A stretch of DNA of 64,000 nt, from NCBI GenBank assembly GCA_964383495.1, contig CAYLHG010000007.1:1-64000 (forward strand), read 5' to 3'. How positions within the stretch are numbered: the stretch's first letter is position 1; each line of letters begins with the position of its first letter. Shown in pieces: positions 7,569-16,084 of this stretch. The notes under the pieces were generated by a model that saw only the letters and a list, made by a program, of their open reading frames with translations, was not told the origin of the DNA and did no database searches. Made by a program: the position numbers and the translations under genes. The stretch is from CAWKDC01 sp964383495 (GTDB lineage Bacteria; Pseudomonadota; Gammaproteobacteria; JABCZS01).

Positions 7569-8855
7569 ATGACACAACGTATTGCTATATTAGGTGCAGG
7601 ACCCATGGGGCTGGCAGTCGCTTATCAACTTGTACAAGATGGGTATCAGCCCATTATTTTTGAGGCCGACGATCGCCTAGGAGGAATGGCTGCTTCCTTT
7701 GATTTTAATGGCATTGAAATTGAGCGTTATTATCACTTTCACTGCATTTCGGATACTGGATTTCTCAATATCTTAAAAGAACTTTCTCTGTTAAAAAAAA
7801 TGCATTGGGTAAAAACCAAAATGGGTTATTTTTATCAAGGGAAAGTTACCCCCTGGGGGAATCCGATTGCATTGCTTAAATTTCCTGGGTTAAGCATTAT
7901 TGCAAAATTTAGATATGGTCTTCATGCTTTTTTATCCACAAAACGTAAAGATTGGCGCTCTTTAGATAAACTGGACGCTGTTCAATGGATTCAAGATTGG
8001 ATTGGCATAGAAGCTTACAATGTGTTATGGAAAAAATTATTTGAGTTTAAATTCTATGATTATAAAAATAATTTATCAGCTGCTTGGATTTGGAGCCGCA
8101 TTCACAGAATTGGTCGCTCCCGTTATAATTTATTCGAAGAAAAATTAGGGTACCTAGAAGGCGGATCAGATACTTTGCTCCAAGCGATGAGAGATTACAT
8201 TGAAAAAAACGGCGGAGAATTTCATTTAAAAAGCCCAGTATCACGCGTTATCATTGAAAATAACCAAGTTAAAGGAATAGAAGTTAATGGTCTTGTCACT
8301 GCTTTTGACAAAGTCATTAGCACCATTCCGCTACCTTATGTGCCTCGCCTTATGCCTGATTTACCCCAGACTGTTTTAAATCAATTCAAGTCACTTCATA
8401 ACATTGCTGTGGTTTGCGTGATCGTAAAATTAAAAAGAAAAGTTACTGATAATTTTTGGCTGAATGTTAATGATGATAGCATGGATATTCCAGGTATTAT
8501 TGAATACACACAGCTGCGCCCTATGAGTGATCATATTGTATATGTGCCGTTTTATATGCCAGGAGAGCATCCAAAATTTAAAGATCCTGATCAAGTTTTC
8601 TTAGATAAAGTAAAAAATTATTTGAAAAAAATCAACCCTGAATTACAGGATGAAGATTTTATCGAACTACGTGCAAGCCGTTATCGACATGCACAACCCA
8701 TTTGCCCGCCAGGATATTTGAGTAAACTGCCCCCCGTTGCATTACCCATCAAAGGGTTATGGGTTGCGGATACGTCTTATTATTATCCTGCAGATCGCGG
8801 CATTTCTGAAAGCATAGATTTTGGACGCATGATGGCAAAAATGGCAATCACATGA
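7569..8855 (+). CDS. NAD(P)/FAD-dependent oxidoreductase (amine-oxidase/UDP-Galp-mutase-like fold)
   Basis: 428 residues. An N-terminal dinucleotide-binding motif GAGPMGLAVAYQL is followed by the FAD segment FEADDRLGGMAASF, and the C-terminus has the flavin motif around GLWVADTSYYYPADRG. The family includes protoporphyrinogen oxidase-like, desaturase-like and UDP-galactopyranose mutase-like enzymes, and similar genes often sit in surface-glycan loci. A mutase-like or oxidase step on a sugar or its polyprenyl carrier is possible but unproven. It is coupled to GtrA by an ATGA overlap at 8852. Confidence 0.7.
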   Translation: MTQRIAILGAGPMGLAVAYQLVQDGYQPIIFEADDRLGGMAASFDFNGIEIERYYHFHCISDTGFLNILKELSLLKKMHWVKTKMGYFYQGKVTPWGNPIALLKFPGLSIIAKFRYGLHAFLSTKRKDWRSLDKLDAVQWIQDWIGIEAYNVLWKKLFEFKFYDYKNNLSAAWIWSRIHRIGRSRYNLFEEKLGYLEGGSDTLLQAMRDYIEKNGGEFHLKSPVSRVIIENNQVKGIEVNGLVTAFDKVISTIPLPYVPRLMPDLPQTVLNQFKSLHNIAVVCVIVKLKRKVTDNFWLNVNDDSMDIPGIIEYTQLRPMSDHIVYVPFYMPGEHPKFKDPDQVFLDKVKNYLKKINPELQDEDFIELRASRYRHAQPICPPGYLSKLPPVALPIKGLWVADTSYYYPADRGISESIDFGRMMAKMAIT

Positions 8856-9265
8856 TTAAACACTTTGCATCAAAACAATTCGTTGCTTTCTTGTGTACGG
8901 GGGGAGTTGCCGCACTGGTTAATTTTTTAAGCCGTATTATTTATAGCGAATGGTTTTCTTTTTCAGCGGCGATCATTATTGCTTATGTCACAGGCATGAT
9001 CACTGCTTTTATTTTAGCAAAAATATTTGTGTTTAAAAAAGCAACCCAAACGTTTCAACGATCGATTTTTTTCTTTTGTTTAGTCAACCTTGCATCTATT
9101 GCACAAACGTTAATTATCAGTTTGATTTTGGCTAATTATCTTCTGCCATTTTTCCACGTTATTCATTTTAAGCTGGAAATAGCCCATGCAGCTGGGGTGG
9201 TTGTCCCTGCTTTAACTAGCTATATTGGCCACAAACGCTGGTCTTTCCGAGAGCTTCCTTATTAG
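8852..9265 (+). CDS. GtrA family membrane protein
   Basis: 137 residues with four predicted membrane helices; FVAFLCTGGVAALVNF opens the protein and YIGHKRWSFRE closes it, both typical of GtrA. GtrA proteins are thought to flip polyprenyl-phosphate-linked sugars across the cytoplasmic membrane. As the last gene of the operon it is the natural candidate for translocating the arabinosyl lipid made by the upstream enzymes. Confidence 0.85.
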   Translation: MIKHFASKQFVAFLCTGGVAALVNFLSRIIYSEWFSFSAAIIIAYVTGMITAFILAKIFVFKKATQTFQRSIFFFCLVNLASIAQTLIISLILANYLLPFFHVIHFKLEIAHAAGVVVPALTSYIGHKRWSFRELPY

Positions 9266-9333
9266 CCTAGGTTAAGAATTTATTAACAATTTGTTACATA
9301 AGCATAAAAAAAACTACTGTCTCTTATAAAATA

Positions 9334-9342
9334 TGGTATAAT
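9334..9342 (+). promoter_or_regulatory. Extended -10 promoter upstream of the PP2C-like gene
   Basis: TGGTATAAT at 9334-9342 matches an extended -10 box 56 bases before the TTG start at 9398. The gap 9266-9397 is AT-rich and shows no other clear signal. Confidence 0.5.
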
Positions 9343-9397
9343 TTAGTTAACCATATTTATTTGGTAGCTTAACATTGTACCCTATAGAGGCCTTATT

Positions 9398-10624
9398 TTG
9401 AAAACTACAGCTGTATTAACACAATATCATGAGACAACTACCACACTCAATACTGCACATATAAGCATCGCAGGCTCTAAATACAACAATAACAAAGAGT
9501 TAGCAGCAAGGGAACAAGAAGACACTTACAGTTACGGCGCCCTAGTGCTGCCTGAGCTCTCCCGTGAAGTACAAGAAACAGCACTCAAACACACCATTAT
9601 AGAGCTCGCCGAGTCTCTCCTAAAAGGAGGCGAGGATGCCTGTATTGCTCAAGACTCCGGCTGTACTTTACTAGCCACGTGTGGCAGCGCTTGGGCTTCC
9701 GTAGGAGATAGTATTCTTCTTAAATGTACGCTTCAAGCGAATAATCAGGTTCGCCTGGAGCTTGTTAACCCTCTCCATCATATTACCCGCGCAGAAATTG
9801 AGCTGTGGCGTAAAACAAGTGAACAACAATTGCCTCTTTTTAATGTTATTAAATTCCATAATCTTGACAAAAAAGGCAGAGGAAAATGGGCCGGTTCCGA
9901 AATGATGCGTGCCTTAGGGAATGTTTCTCATCATGAAGAATATGGGATGCACCATACACCCAGCAGCGGGCTTTTCTCAGATGTTAACGATGAGAAAAAA
10001 ATATTTATTATTACTGCTTCAGATGGGTTATTCCATTGTGCCTTTCCTCAACTCATAGCATTGCAAGCACGATATACAGCTATTGAGGAATCTTTTCAAA
10101 AAAGCCCGCAAAAAGAAGATGATTATTTGAAAAAATTAGATGAGCTCGATAAAATAGATCAAGATAAATATAAAATAATACTATCTGTTTTTGAAGCAAG
10201 CATTAATGATGCAATTTTAAAATATGGGCACGCAAATACGGATATTATTAAAAACGCGTTGGCAGAAACTTTAGCAGGTCTTCATAACGGTAATATTGAG
10301 CATTGCCTTGATAATGTCACCATACTGGTAAGCCATGCACTAAATAATGAGTTTACCATGGTGGCAGATGGGCATTCCGGAAAACAATCAGCGGAATATG
10401 TTGCAGAAAATTTCAAAAAAATATTGCAGCAACACTTATTAGCACTACATCAGTCTAAAGAAGATGATCCCTCCGTTTCTTATTCTGTGCCCCAAAAACA
10501 TTTTGCCCCTCTTAGTCCGAGCTCAGCTTCTAGTAGTCCGCGACCTGGTACACCACTAGAATCAAATAACCACTCAGTCTCTCAAAGTCCTGTGACCACA
10601 GCCATCAGAAAATTCCCATCATAA
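9398..10624 (+). CDS. PP2C-like serine/threonine phosphatase with rearranged motif order
   Basis: 408 residues, TTG start after AGAGG. The PP2C signature elements are present: QED at 40-42, GCTLLATCGSAWASVGDS at 88-105 (GSTA plus GDS strands), MRALGN at 170-175, ITASDGLF at 205-212 and LDNVTILV at 304-311. The DGHxG motif that binds metal normally follows the first ED strand; here VADGHSGKQSAEYVAENF sits at 322-339, after the final DN motif. All metal-binding acids therefore exist but in permuted order. The tail (355-408) is Ser/Pro-rich and looks disordered. Predicted metal-dependent phosphatase, possibly a secreted effector; the latter is inference. The gene stands alone. Confidence 0.6.
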   Translation: MKTTAVLTQYHETTTTLNTAHISIAGSKYNNNKELAAREQEDTYSYGALVLPELSREVQETALKHTIIELAESLLKGGEDACIAQDSGCTLLATCGSAWASVGDSILLKCTLQANNQVRLELVNPLHHITRAEIELWRKTSEQQLPLFNVIKFHNLDKKGRGKWAGSEMMRALGNVSHHEEYGMHHTPSSGLFSDVNDEKKIFIITASDGLFHCAFPQLIALQARYTAIEESFQKSPQKEDDYLKKLDELDKIDQDKYKIILSVFEASINDAILKYGHANTDIIKNALAETLAGLHNGNIEHCLDNVTILVSHALNNEFTMVADGHSGKQSAEYVAENFKKILQQHLLALHQSKEDDPSVSYSVPQKHFAPLSPSSASSSPRPGTPLESNNHSVSQSPVTTAIRKFPS

Positions 10625-10746
10625 CATGTTGATCCATAAAATCCGTTATCGAAATACTCATGATGCTTGTCAAGCCGTTCCATTAAACTTACCTAAATCT
10701 ACTTAACTTTGACCGCAAGCTCAAAGCCACGCTTCCCGCTGACACG

Positions 10747-10770
10747 GGAGAACTCTCCCTATTGTTTTTT
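10747..10770 (+). terminator. Possible intrinsic terminator
   Basis: GGGAG-AACT-CTCCC forms a 5-bp stem followed by tattgttttttag. It lies about 120 bases after the PP2C-like gene and partly overlaps the likely promoter of the next gene. Confidence 0.4.
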
Positions 10771-10789
10771 AGCTCCTTTGCGGTATACT
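10762..10789 (+). promoter_or_regulatory. Promoter for the gene at 10840
   Basis: TTGTTT (10762-10767) and TATACT (10784-10789) are spaced by 16 bases, about 50 bases upstream of ATG 10840. Confidence 0.5.
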
Positions 10790-10839
10790 GTTCTGATCTG
10801 TTCTTTTTTTGAACAGTTTTTAGGCAGTAGGAGGTTTTG

Positions 10840-11607
10840 ATGTCTACGACATTAGAAAGTTATATGAATAGTTTAGATGATATATTGGAACGTCTTCGCA
10901 AAGAAAATATCAGTTTCCTTACTTATCAATATTTCATCGAAGCGTTGCATGCTAATGCTATTCCAGGGTTCAATCCGGATACCAAAAAGGTGTTATTATT
11001 TGTTGAAACCGTAGTTAATACAAGCAATGCAGCATATTTGAAAGAAACTTTGTTCCAAGCGCATTTAAATTTTAGAAGAGCCTTGCGGACATTAGATATC
11101 ACCATTGAGCCTTTCAAGAACATCGTTTCACAATTATATAATCATTATAACAGGCTACATCCAAATCCAGAAACGAAACGGCAAATTCAAAAAAAGGAAT
11201 TGTTAAGACAACTAACCCATCTTAGTGTTACTTTAATGAATGCGTTAACCATATTTCCTCCACAGCAGATGGAGAAAAGTGCAGTTGAAGGGGTAAAATC
11301 ATGCTTTGACAGTATGGCTCAGCTCTTAGAAACGCCGGCTTTGAAAGATCAAGGCATTGCATACGCTATTCACAGCTGGCCACAAGACATTTTTCAATGC
11401 CTTTTTGAAGGAGAGGAATGGACCTCAGATACTTATAGAAGGCTCAAGCCTCATTTTGTTGGCATAAGCGCAGCAATTACGCATCTGCAGGAACGGTTCC
11501 AAGCACTTGATACCATCAGAAAGCAAGTTCGCAGTGAACTACCACCCCACGACCCTGCTAATATTGGACCTGTAGCCGGTTTAAGGCAACCGGGCGCACG
11601 CGCATAA
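10840..11607 (+). CDS. Hypothetical alpha-helical protein
   Basis: 255 residues with no signal peptide, no membrane segment and no recognised domain. Predicted almost wholly helical, with a heptad-like stretch near the N-terminus (LDDILERLRKE) and a Pro/Gly/Arg tail. ATG 10840 is chosen over TTG 10837 because AGGAGG (10829-10834) lies 5 bases upstream. Its stop abuts the stop of the convergent gene at 11608 (TAATTA). Function unknown; a cytoplasmic or exported effector-like protein is possible but unsupported. Confidence 0.65.
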   Translation: MSTTLESYMNSLDDILERLRKENISFLTYQYFIEALHANAIPGFNPDTKKVLLFVETVVNTSNAAYLKETLFQAHLNFRRALRTLDITIEPFKNIVSQLYNHYNRLHPNPETKRQIQKKELLRQLTHLSVTLMNALTIFPPQQMEKSAVEGVKSCFDSMAQLLETPALKDQGIAYAIHSWPQDIFQCLFEGEEWTSDTYRRLKPHFVGISAAITHLQERFQALDTIRKQVRSELPPHDPANIGPVAGLRQPGARA

Positions 11608-11871
11608 TTATTGGTTCACAGCTAGCTTTGCGGGGTGAGCTCTCTGAGCAGCTTGGTTGTTAGCTGGGGCCGTGCTCATGGAGACCATAGCGCCACCACT
11701 ACAACAAACCACCGCTGTGCCTAGCGCGGCCGTTACCAAGCTTAATGCATTAAAGGCATCGGCCTCGCCCTGAGTGAAAACTCCTGCACTTCTGGCGAGA
11801 CTGGTTAGCACAAAAGCACTACTGGGGATTAAAATACCCAAGGTAATCGCAGCAGCTGGGGAAATGTTCAT
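11608..11871 (-). CDS. Small hypothetical membrane protein
   Basis: 87 residues with two hydrophobic helices (about 5-27 and 43-66) and a short polar C-terminus. Start ATG 11871 has AGGAGG 6 bases upstream on the minus strand. No family recognised. The stop meets that of the convergent gene at 10840 without a spacer. Confidence 0.65.
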   Translation of the reverse strand: MNISPAAAITLGILIPSSAFVLTSLARSAGVFTQGEADAFNALSLVTAALGTAVVCCSGGAMVSMSTAPANNQAAQRAHPAKLAVNQ

Positions 11872-12037
11872 AGATACCTCCTGACCTCAAAAGAAGTTAG
11901 CATTATATCATATAAACCTCGTTATTAACAATGCTAGATGCCTAGGGCAATACCCAATGCGTAGATTTATAGGCTAGACTGATTTTAGCGGGTGCTTAAT
12001 CAGGTGACCCTATCATTTTCCACTAGGAGCAAATTTC

Positions 12038-12754
12038 ATGAATTTATTCAAATCGATAGCAATAGTTTCACTGGTACTCGGCCTCACGGTAAACGCGGCA
12101 ATGGCAAAAATCAACCTTATGCCAGAGGAACCACCCGCTTGCGGTGTGGTGGCTGATCCTAATGCAGGCGCAAATACATTGTCCATTAGCTCTCCTAGTA
12201 AAGACCTAGAGAAAGCAAGCGACCATGTGACATATTGGACAAAAGGTCTCTGCACGAAAAAAGAGGGGAAAAGTTTTTATAAGAATCTTGCCGATGATTG
12301 TCAAAAGGCAGCTCAACACGGGGCGGACAGACGTACTCAGGACAAAGGTAATAAAATCCAGAAGTGCGTAAAAGGCTTCAACGCTTGGGTTGCATTAAAC
12401 ACAAAGGCTGCTAGTGATAAGGCTGATGCTGATGCTGATAAAGCCAAAGCAGATGAAGCTGCTGCGCTGCAAGCGAAGGTAGACGCTTGTGATAAAATGG
12501 CTGCGGGGTCAGGCTCTGATTGTGCCTGCCGAAATGAATTCAAAACTAAAGTGAGCGATGCAACTTCTACACAAGATTTTGTCAATGGGACGACTCAACC
12601 TTTAGTTGCTGGATTGAAAACATGGATTCCTAATACAGGCGTGCCTGCTGTAGGCCAATGCCCTGCTGGAAACGCACCATGCCAACAAAGACAAGACTTG
12701 ATCGATGCAAGAACATGCTGTGCTTTAGTGAATGGTAGTGACTGCGGCGTGTAA
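12038..12754 (+). CDS. Cysteine-rich secreted protein of unknown function
   Basis: 238 residues. Residues 1-23 are a clear signal peptide ending AAMA. The mature part has 12 cysteines, an even number spread over the chain, suggesting six disulfides in the periplasm or outside. A central Lys/Ala/Asp stretch around residues 125-150 (ASDKADADADKAKADEA) is probably a charged helix or coiled coil. No family recognised. The RBS is TAGGAGC. An intrinsic terminator follows directly, so the gene is probably monocistronic. Confidence 0.7.
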   Translation: MNLFKSIAIVSLVLGLTVNAAMAKINLMPEEPPACGVVADPNAGANTLSISSPSKDLEKASDHVTYWTKGLCTKKEGKSFYKNLADDCQKAAQHGADRRTQDKGNKIQKCVKGFNAWVALNTKAASDKADADADKAKADEAAALQAKVDACDKMAAGSGSDCACRNEFKTKVSDATSTQDFVNGTTQPLVAGLKTWIPNTGVPAVGQCPAGNAPCQQRQDLIDARTCCALVNGSDCGV

Positions 12755-12767
12755 TCCTAAACCTTTT

Positions 12768-12806
12768 AAAAATCCCGGGCGACATAAGTCCTCCGGGATT
12801 TTTTTG
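12768..12806 (+). terminator. Intrinsic terminator
   Basis: AAATCCCGG pairs with CCGGGATTT around an 11-16 base loop and a T7 run follows. It lies 15 bases past the stop of the cysteine-rich gene. Confidence 0.85.
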
Positions 12807-12835
12807 GCCGCTCTTAAAGAAATCAAGGAACACCA

Positions 12836-13468
12836 ATGAACAATACTCGCTGGCTTTTAACCTATGGCTTTCTCATCATCATCGCGAGCGTTTGCTTTAC
12901 TTATTTTTGGGTAGATATCCCCTTGGTAGAATGGGCCCATGCACATGAATTACGACAATACAAATGGCTGCATGTCGCGCAGCAAATTCCCGAAATATTT
13001 CCTTATGCAGCTTTTTTAATTGTCTTAATGATAGGAATACGGTCGTGTTACACCCAACCTAAATATGTTGAAAAAGCACTGCTATGCGCTTCCTTAAGCT
13101 ATATTTTAGTGAATTTTTTAACTGATATATTTAAAATAATATTCGCCCGCACCTGGCCCGCAACCTGGACCAACAATAACCCCTCATGGCTTACTGATAA
13201 CATTTATGGATTTTTTTGGTTTATTGATAATCCTGGCTATCGAAGCTTTCCCTCTGGTCATACTTCTGCAACATTTGCAGTAGTTATTACGCTTTGTTAT
13301 TTCTATCCTAAATTTCGCTGGCTTGGCGCGGCTGCATGTACGCTTGTTATGTTAGGGCTAATCAGCAATTATTACCATTATTTGAGTGATATTTTAGCGG
13401 GAGCTTATCTAGGCACTCTAACAGCTTATTTAACATTGCGGTTTTACGAGCCTATTGCACGTTATTAA
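12836..13468 (+). CDS. PAP2 family lipid phosphatase
   Basis: 210 residues with about six membrane helices. The three acid-phosphatase motifs are present: KIIFARTWP (motif 1), PSGHTSATF (motif 2) and NYYHYLSDILAG (motif 3, catalytic His in YHYLSD). Family members dephosphorylate lipid pyrophosphates such as undecaprenyl pyrophosphate, or phosphatidic acid-type lipids. It lies just before the rhamnose cluster, so recycling of the glycan carrier lipid is a reasonable inference. An extended -10 begins after its stop, so it is not obligatorily co-transcribed with rmlB. Confidence 0.8.
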   Translation: MNNTRWLLTYGFLIIIASVCFTYFWVDIPLVEWAHAHELRQYKWLHVAQQIPEIFPYAAFLIVLMIGIRSCYTQPKYVEKALLCASLSYILVNFLTDIFKIIFARTWPATWTNNNPSWLTDNIYGFFWFIDNPGYRSFPSGHTSATFAVVITLCYFYPKFRWLGAAACTLVMLGLISNYYHYLSDILAGAYLGTLTAYLTLRFYEPIARY

Positions 13469-13509
13469 CTCCTCTTGAAAAGCTCCTCGATGTACTTTCG
13501 TTCGGGTTC

Positions 13510-13518
13510 TGGTATAAT
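13510..13518 (+). promoter_or_regulatory. Extended -10 promoter of the rml cluster
   Basis: TGGTATAAT at 13510-13518, about 31 bases before ATG 13550; TAGGAG at 13531-13536 serves as the RBS. Confidence 0.6.
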
Positions 13519-13549
13519 CGCTACGTTTTTTAGGAGAAATCTTACACTT

Positions 13550-14641
13550 ATGGGCGTAGCTAACACAGAAAAAACTATTTTAGTCACAGGCGGCGCTGGG
13601 TTTATTGGCTCTAATTTTGTGTTGAACTGGCTGAACCACGCTACTGATACTGTTGTTAACATTGATTTATTGACTTACGCAGGCAATATTAAAAACCTAG
13701 ATTCTCTATCTAAAAACCCCGCACATGTATTTGTCCAAGGCGATATAGCGGATAAAGAGCTGCTCTCACATCTGCTCGCCACTTATAAACCTTATGCCGT
13801 GGTTAACTTTGCGGCGGAAAGCCATGTAGATCGCTCTATTCTAAACCCTGATCAATTTATTCATACTAATGTAGTGGGTGTATATCATTTATTAGAAGCA
13901 ACTCGTGATTATTGGGAAGGTTTAACGTCGCCAGAAAAAGCTGCGTTTCGTTTTTTGCATGTGAGCACTGATGAAGTGTATGGATCTTTAGAGAAACATG
14001 ATCCTGCTTTTACAGAGCATTCACAATACCAACCTAATAGTCCTTATTCTGCCAGCAAGGCCGCTTCTGATCACTTGGTGCGTGCCTGGTATCATACATA
14101 TGATTTTCCCGTATTGACGACTAATTGCTCTAATAATTACGGGCCTTATCAATTTCCTGAAAAATTAATTCCGTTAGTGATTACAAACGCGCTTGCAGGC
14201 AAACCATTACCAATATACGGTGATGGGCAAAATATTAGGGATTGGTTATTTGTAACAGATCATTGTTCTGCGATACGCACTGTATTAGCAAAAGGCAAGC
14301 CAGGAGAATGTTACAACATCGGCGGCAATAATGAAAAAACAAATTTAGAAGTGGTAGAAACCATTTGCACATTGCTTGATGAGTACGCTCCATTATCTAA
14401 AACGCACCTTACTCATCCTGTCACCAAGAAAAATTTACTTTCATATCGTGATCTCATTACTTTCGTCAAAGACAGACAAGGGCATGACAGAAGATACGCC
14501 ATTGATTCTACAAAAATTCAAAAAGAATTGGGTTGGCGCCCGAATGAATCTTTTGAAACAGGATTAGAAAAAACAGTAAGATGGTATTTAGACAATACGT
14601 TATGGGTACAGGAATTAAGGCAAGAAGCATTACAGGTTTAA
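13550..14641 (+). CDS. rfbB: dTDP-glucose 4,6-dehydratase
   Basis: 363 residues. Second step of dTDP-L-rhamnose synthesis, converting dTDP-glucose to the 4-keto-6-deoxy sugar. The NAD loop is TGGAGFIGSNF, the active site has HVSTDEVYGSL, and the catalytic YxxxK is in YSASKAASDH. I chose ATG 13550 (MGVANTEKTILVTGG) because it gives the family's normal length; an in-frame ATG at 13475 would add 25 residues and start upstream of the promoter. It is followed by rfbA, rfbC and rfbD. Confidence 0.95.
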   Translation: MGVANTEKTILVTGGAGFIGSNFVLNWLNHATDTVVNIDLLTYAGNIKNLDSLSKNPAHVFVQGDIADKELLSHLLATYKPYAVVNFAAESHVDRSILNPDQFIHTNVVGVYHLLEATRDYWEGLTSPEKAAFRFLHVSTDEVYGSLEKHDPAFTEHSQYQPNSPYSASKAASDHLVRAWYHTYDFPVLTTNCSNNYGPYQFPEKLIPLVITNALAGKPLPIYGDGQNIRDWLFVTDHCSAIRTVLAKGKPGECYNIGGNNEKTNLEVVETICTLLDEYAPLSKTHLTHPVTKKNLLSYRDLITFVKDRQGHDRRYAIDSTKIQKELGWRPNESFETGLEKTVRWYLDNTLWVQELRQEALQV

Positions 14642-14644
14642 ACG

Positions 14645-15538
14645 ATGAGTACAACGATGGAAAGAAAAGGCATTATTCTTGCTGGCGGATCAGGAACGCG
14701 ACTGTACCCTTCTACCATTGGCGTTTCCAAACAGTTATTACCTGTTTTCGATAAGCCCATGGTGTACTATCCCTTATCGGTATTAATGCTTGCTGGAATC
14801 CAAGATATCTTAATTATTTCTACTCCCCGAGATTTACCCTTTTATAAGTATTTACTAGGTGATGGTACAAAGTGGGGAATACGTTTGAATTATCTTGTGC
14901 AAGAATCCCCTGCTGGTTTGGCGCAGGCATTCACGATTGGCGCGCCTTTTATTGGGCAATCCCCTTCTGCATTGGTTTTGGGCGATAATATTTTTTATGG
15001 AGATGGGTTTTCACAACTATTAATGCATGCAAATGATCGAAAAGAAGGCGCAACTGTTTTCGCTTACCGCGTACAAGATCCTGAAAGATACGGCATTGTA
15101 GAGTTCGACAAAAATGGCAAAGCCATATCGTTAGAAGAAAAACCTACCAAACCAAAATCAGATTATGCAGTCACAGGTTTATATTTTTATGACAATGACG
15201 TCATTAAATTTGCACAACATATTAAACCTTCTGCTCGCGGAGAGCTTGAAATAACAGATATTAATGATCTTTATCTAAAAGAAAATAAATTATCTGTTAC
15301 TACGCTTGGTAGAGGCTATGCATGGCTGGATACAGGCACACATGAATCTTTATTAGAGGCTTCACAATTTATTGCTGCTGTAGAACATAGACAAGGCTTT
15401 AAAATAGGTTGCCCAGAAGAAATTGCTTTAAGAAAAGGTTGGATTACACACGATCACCTCGAAAAATTAGGAAAGGAATTATCTAAAAACCAATATGGGC
15501 AATACTTACTCAAACTTGCAAAAGAGACAACCCTATGA
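14645..15538 (+). CDS. rfbA: Glucose-1-phosphate thymidylyltransferase
   Basis: 297 residues, the normal length. First step of dTDP-L-rhamnose synthesis: dTTP plus glucose-1-phosphate gives dTDP-glucose. The nucleotidyltransferase motif GIILAGGSGTRLYP, the metal-binding LGDNIFYG and the EEKPTKPKS segment are all present. It starts 3 bases after the rfbB stop and overlaps rfbC by 4 bases. Confidence 0.95.
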   Translation: MSTTMERKGIILAGGSGTRLYPSTIGVSKQLLPVFDKPMVYYPLSVLMLAGIQDILIISTPRDLPFYKYLLGDGTKWGIRLNYLVQESPAGLAQAFTIGAPFIGQSPSALVLGDNIFYGDGFSQLLMHANDRKEGATVFAYRVQDPERYGIVEFDKNGKAISLEEKPTKPKSDYAVTGLYFYDNDVIKFAQHIKPSARGELEITDINDLYLKENKLSVTTLGRGYAWLDTGTHESLLEASQFIAAVEHRQGFKIGCPEEIALRKGWITHDHLEKLGKELSKNQYGQYLLKLAKETTL

Positions 15539-16074
15539 AAGCCACTCATTTAGAAATACCAGCCGTTATATTGTTTGAGCCAAAAGTATTTTCTGATAAT
15601 CGCGGCTTCTTCTTTGAAAGTTTTAATCATAATATTTTTGAAGAAGCACTTGGACATCCAGTTAATTTTGTTCAAGACAATCACTCCTACTCCACACAAG
15701 GCGTATTAAGAGGACTGCATTATCAATTAGAACCTAAAGCACAGGGCAAATTAGTACGTATTATTCGGGGTGAGGTGTTTGATGTTGCCGTAGACATTAG
15801 AAAATCATCTCCAACGTTTGGAAAATGGGTAGGCGTTATTTTATCTGCAGAAAATAAAAAACAATTATGGATTCCACCAGGCTTTGCTCACGGTTTCCTA
15901 ACATTATCAGATTGCGCAGAAATGCATTACAAAACAACAGAATATTACGCTCCTGATTTTGATAGAAGTATTATATGGAACGATCCTACCATTGGCATTC
16001 AATGGCCAACATTAGATGTTGAACATGACTACATTATTTCGAACAAAGATTTAGTAGGCAATTTTTTAGTATAA
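15535..16074 (+). CDS. rfbC: dTDP-4-dehydrorhamnose 3,5-epimerase
   Basis: 179 residues; cupin-fold RmlC. It has FEPKVFSDNRGFFFE near the start, the catalytic His in LRGLHYQ, and IPPGFAHGF at about 122-130. It epimerises C3 and C5 of the 4-keto sugar. ATGA overlap with rfbA at 15535. Confidence 0.95.
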   Translation: MKATHLEIPAVILFEPKVFSDNRGFFFESFNHNIFEEALGHPVNFVQDNHSYSTQGVLRGLHYQLEPKAQGKLVRIIRGEVFDVAVDIRKSSPTFGKWVGVILSAENKKQLWIPPGFAHGFLTLSDCAEMHYKTTEYYAPDFDRSIIWNDPTIGIQWPTLDVEHDYIISNKDLVGNFLV

Positions 16075-16084
16075 GGGTAACAAA

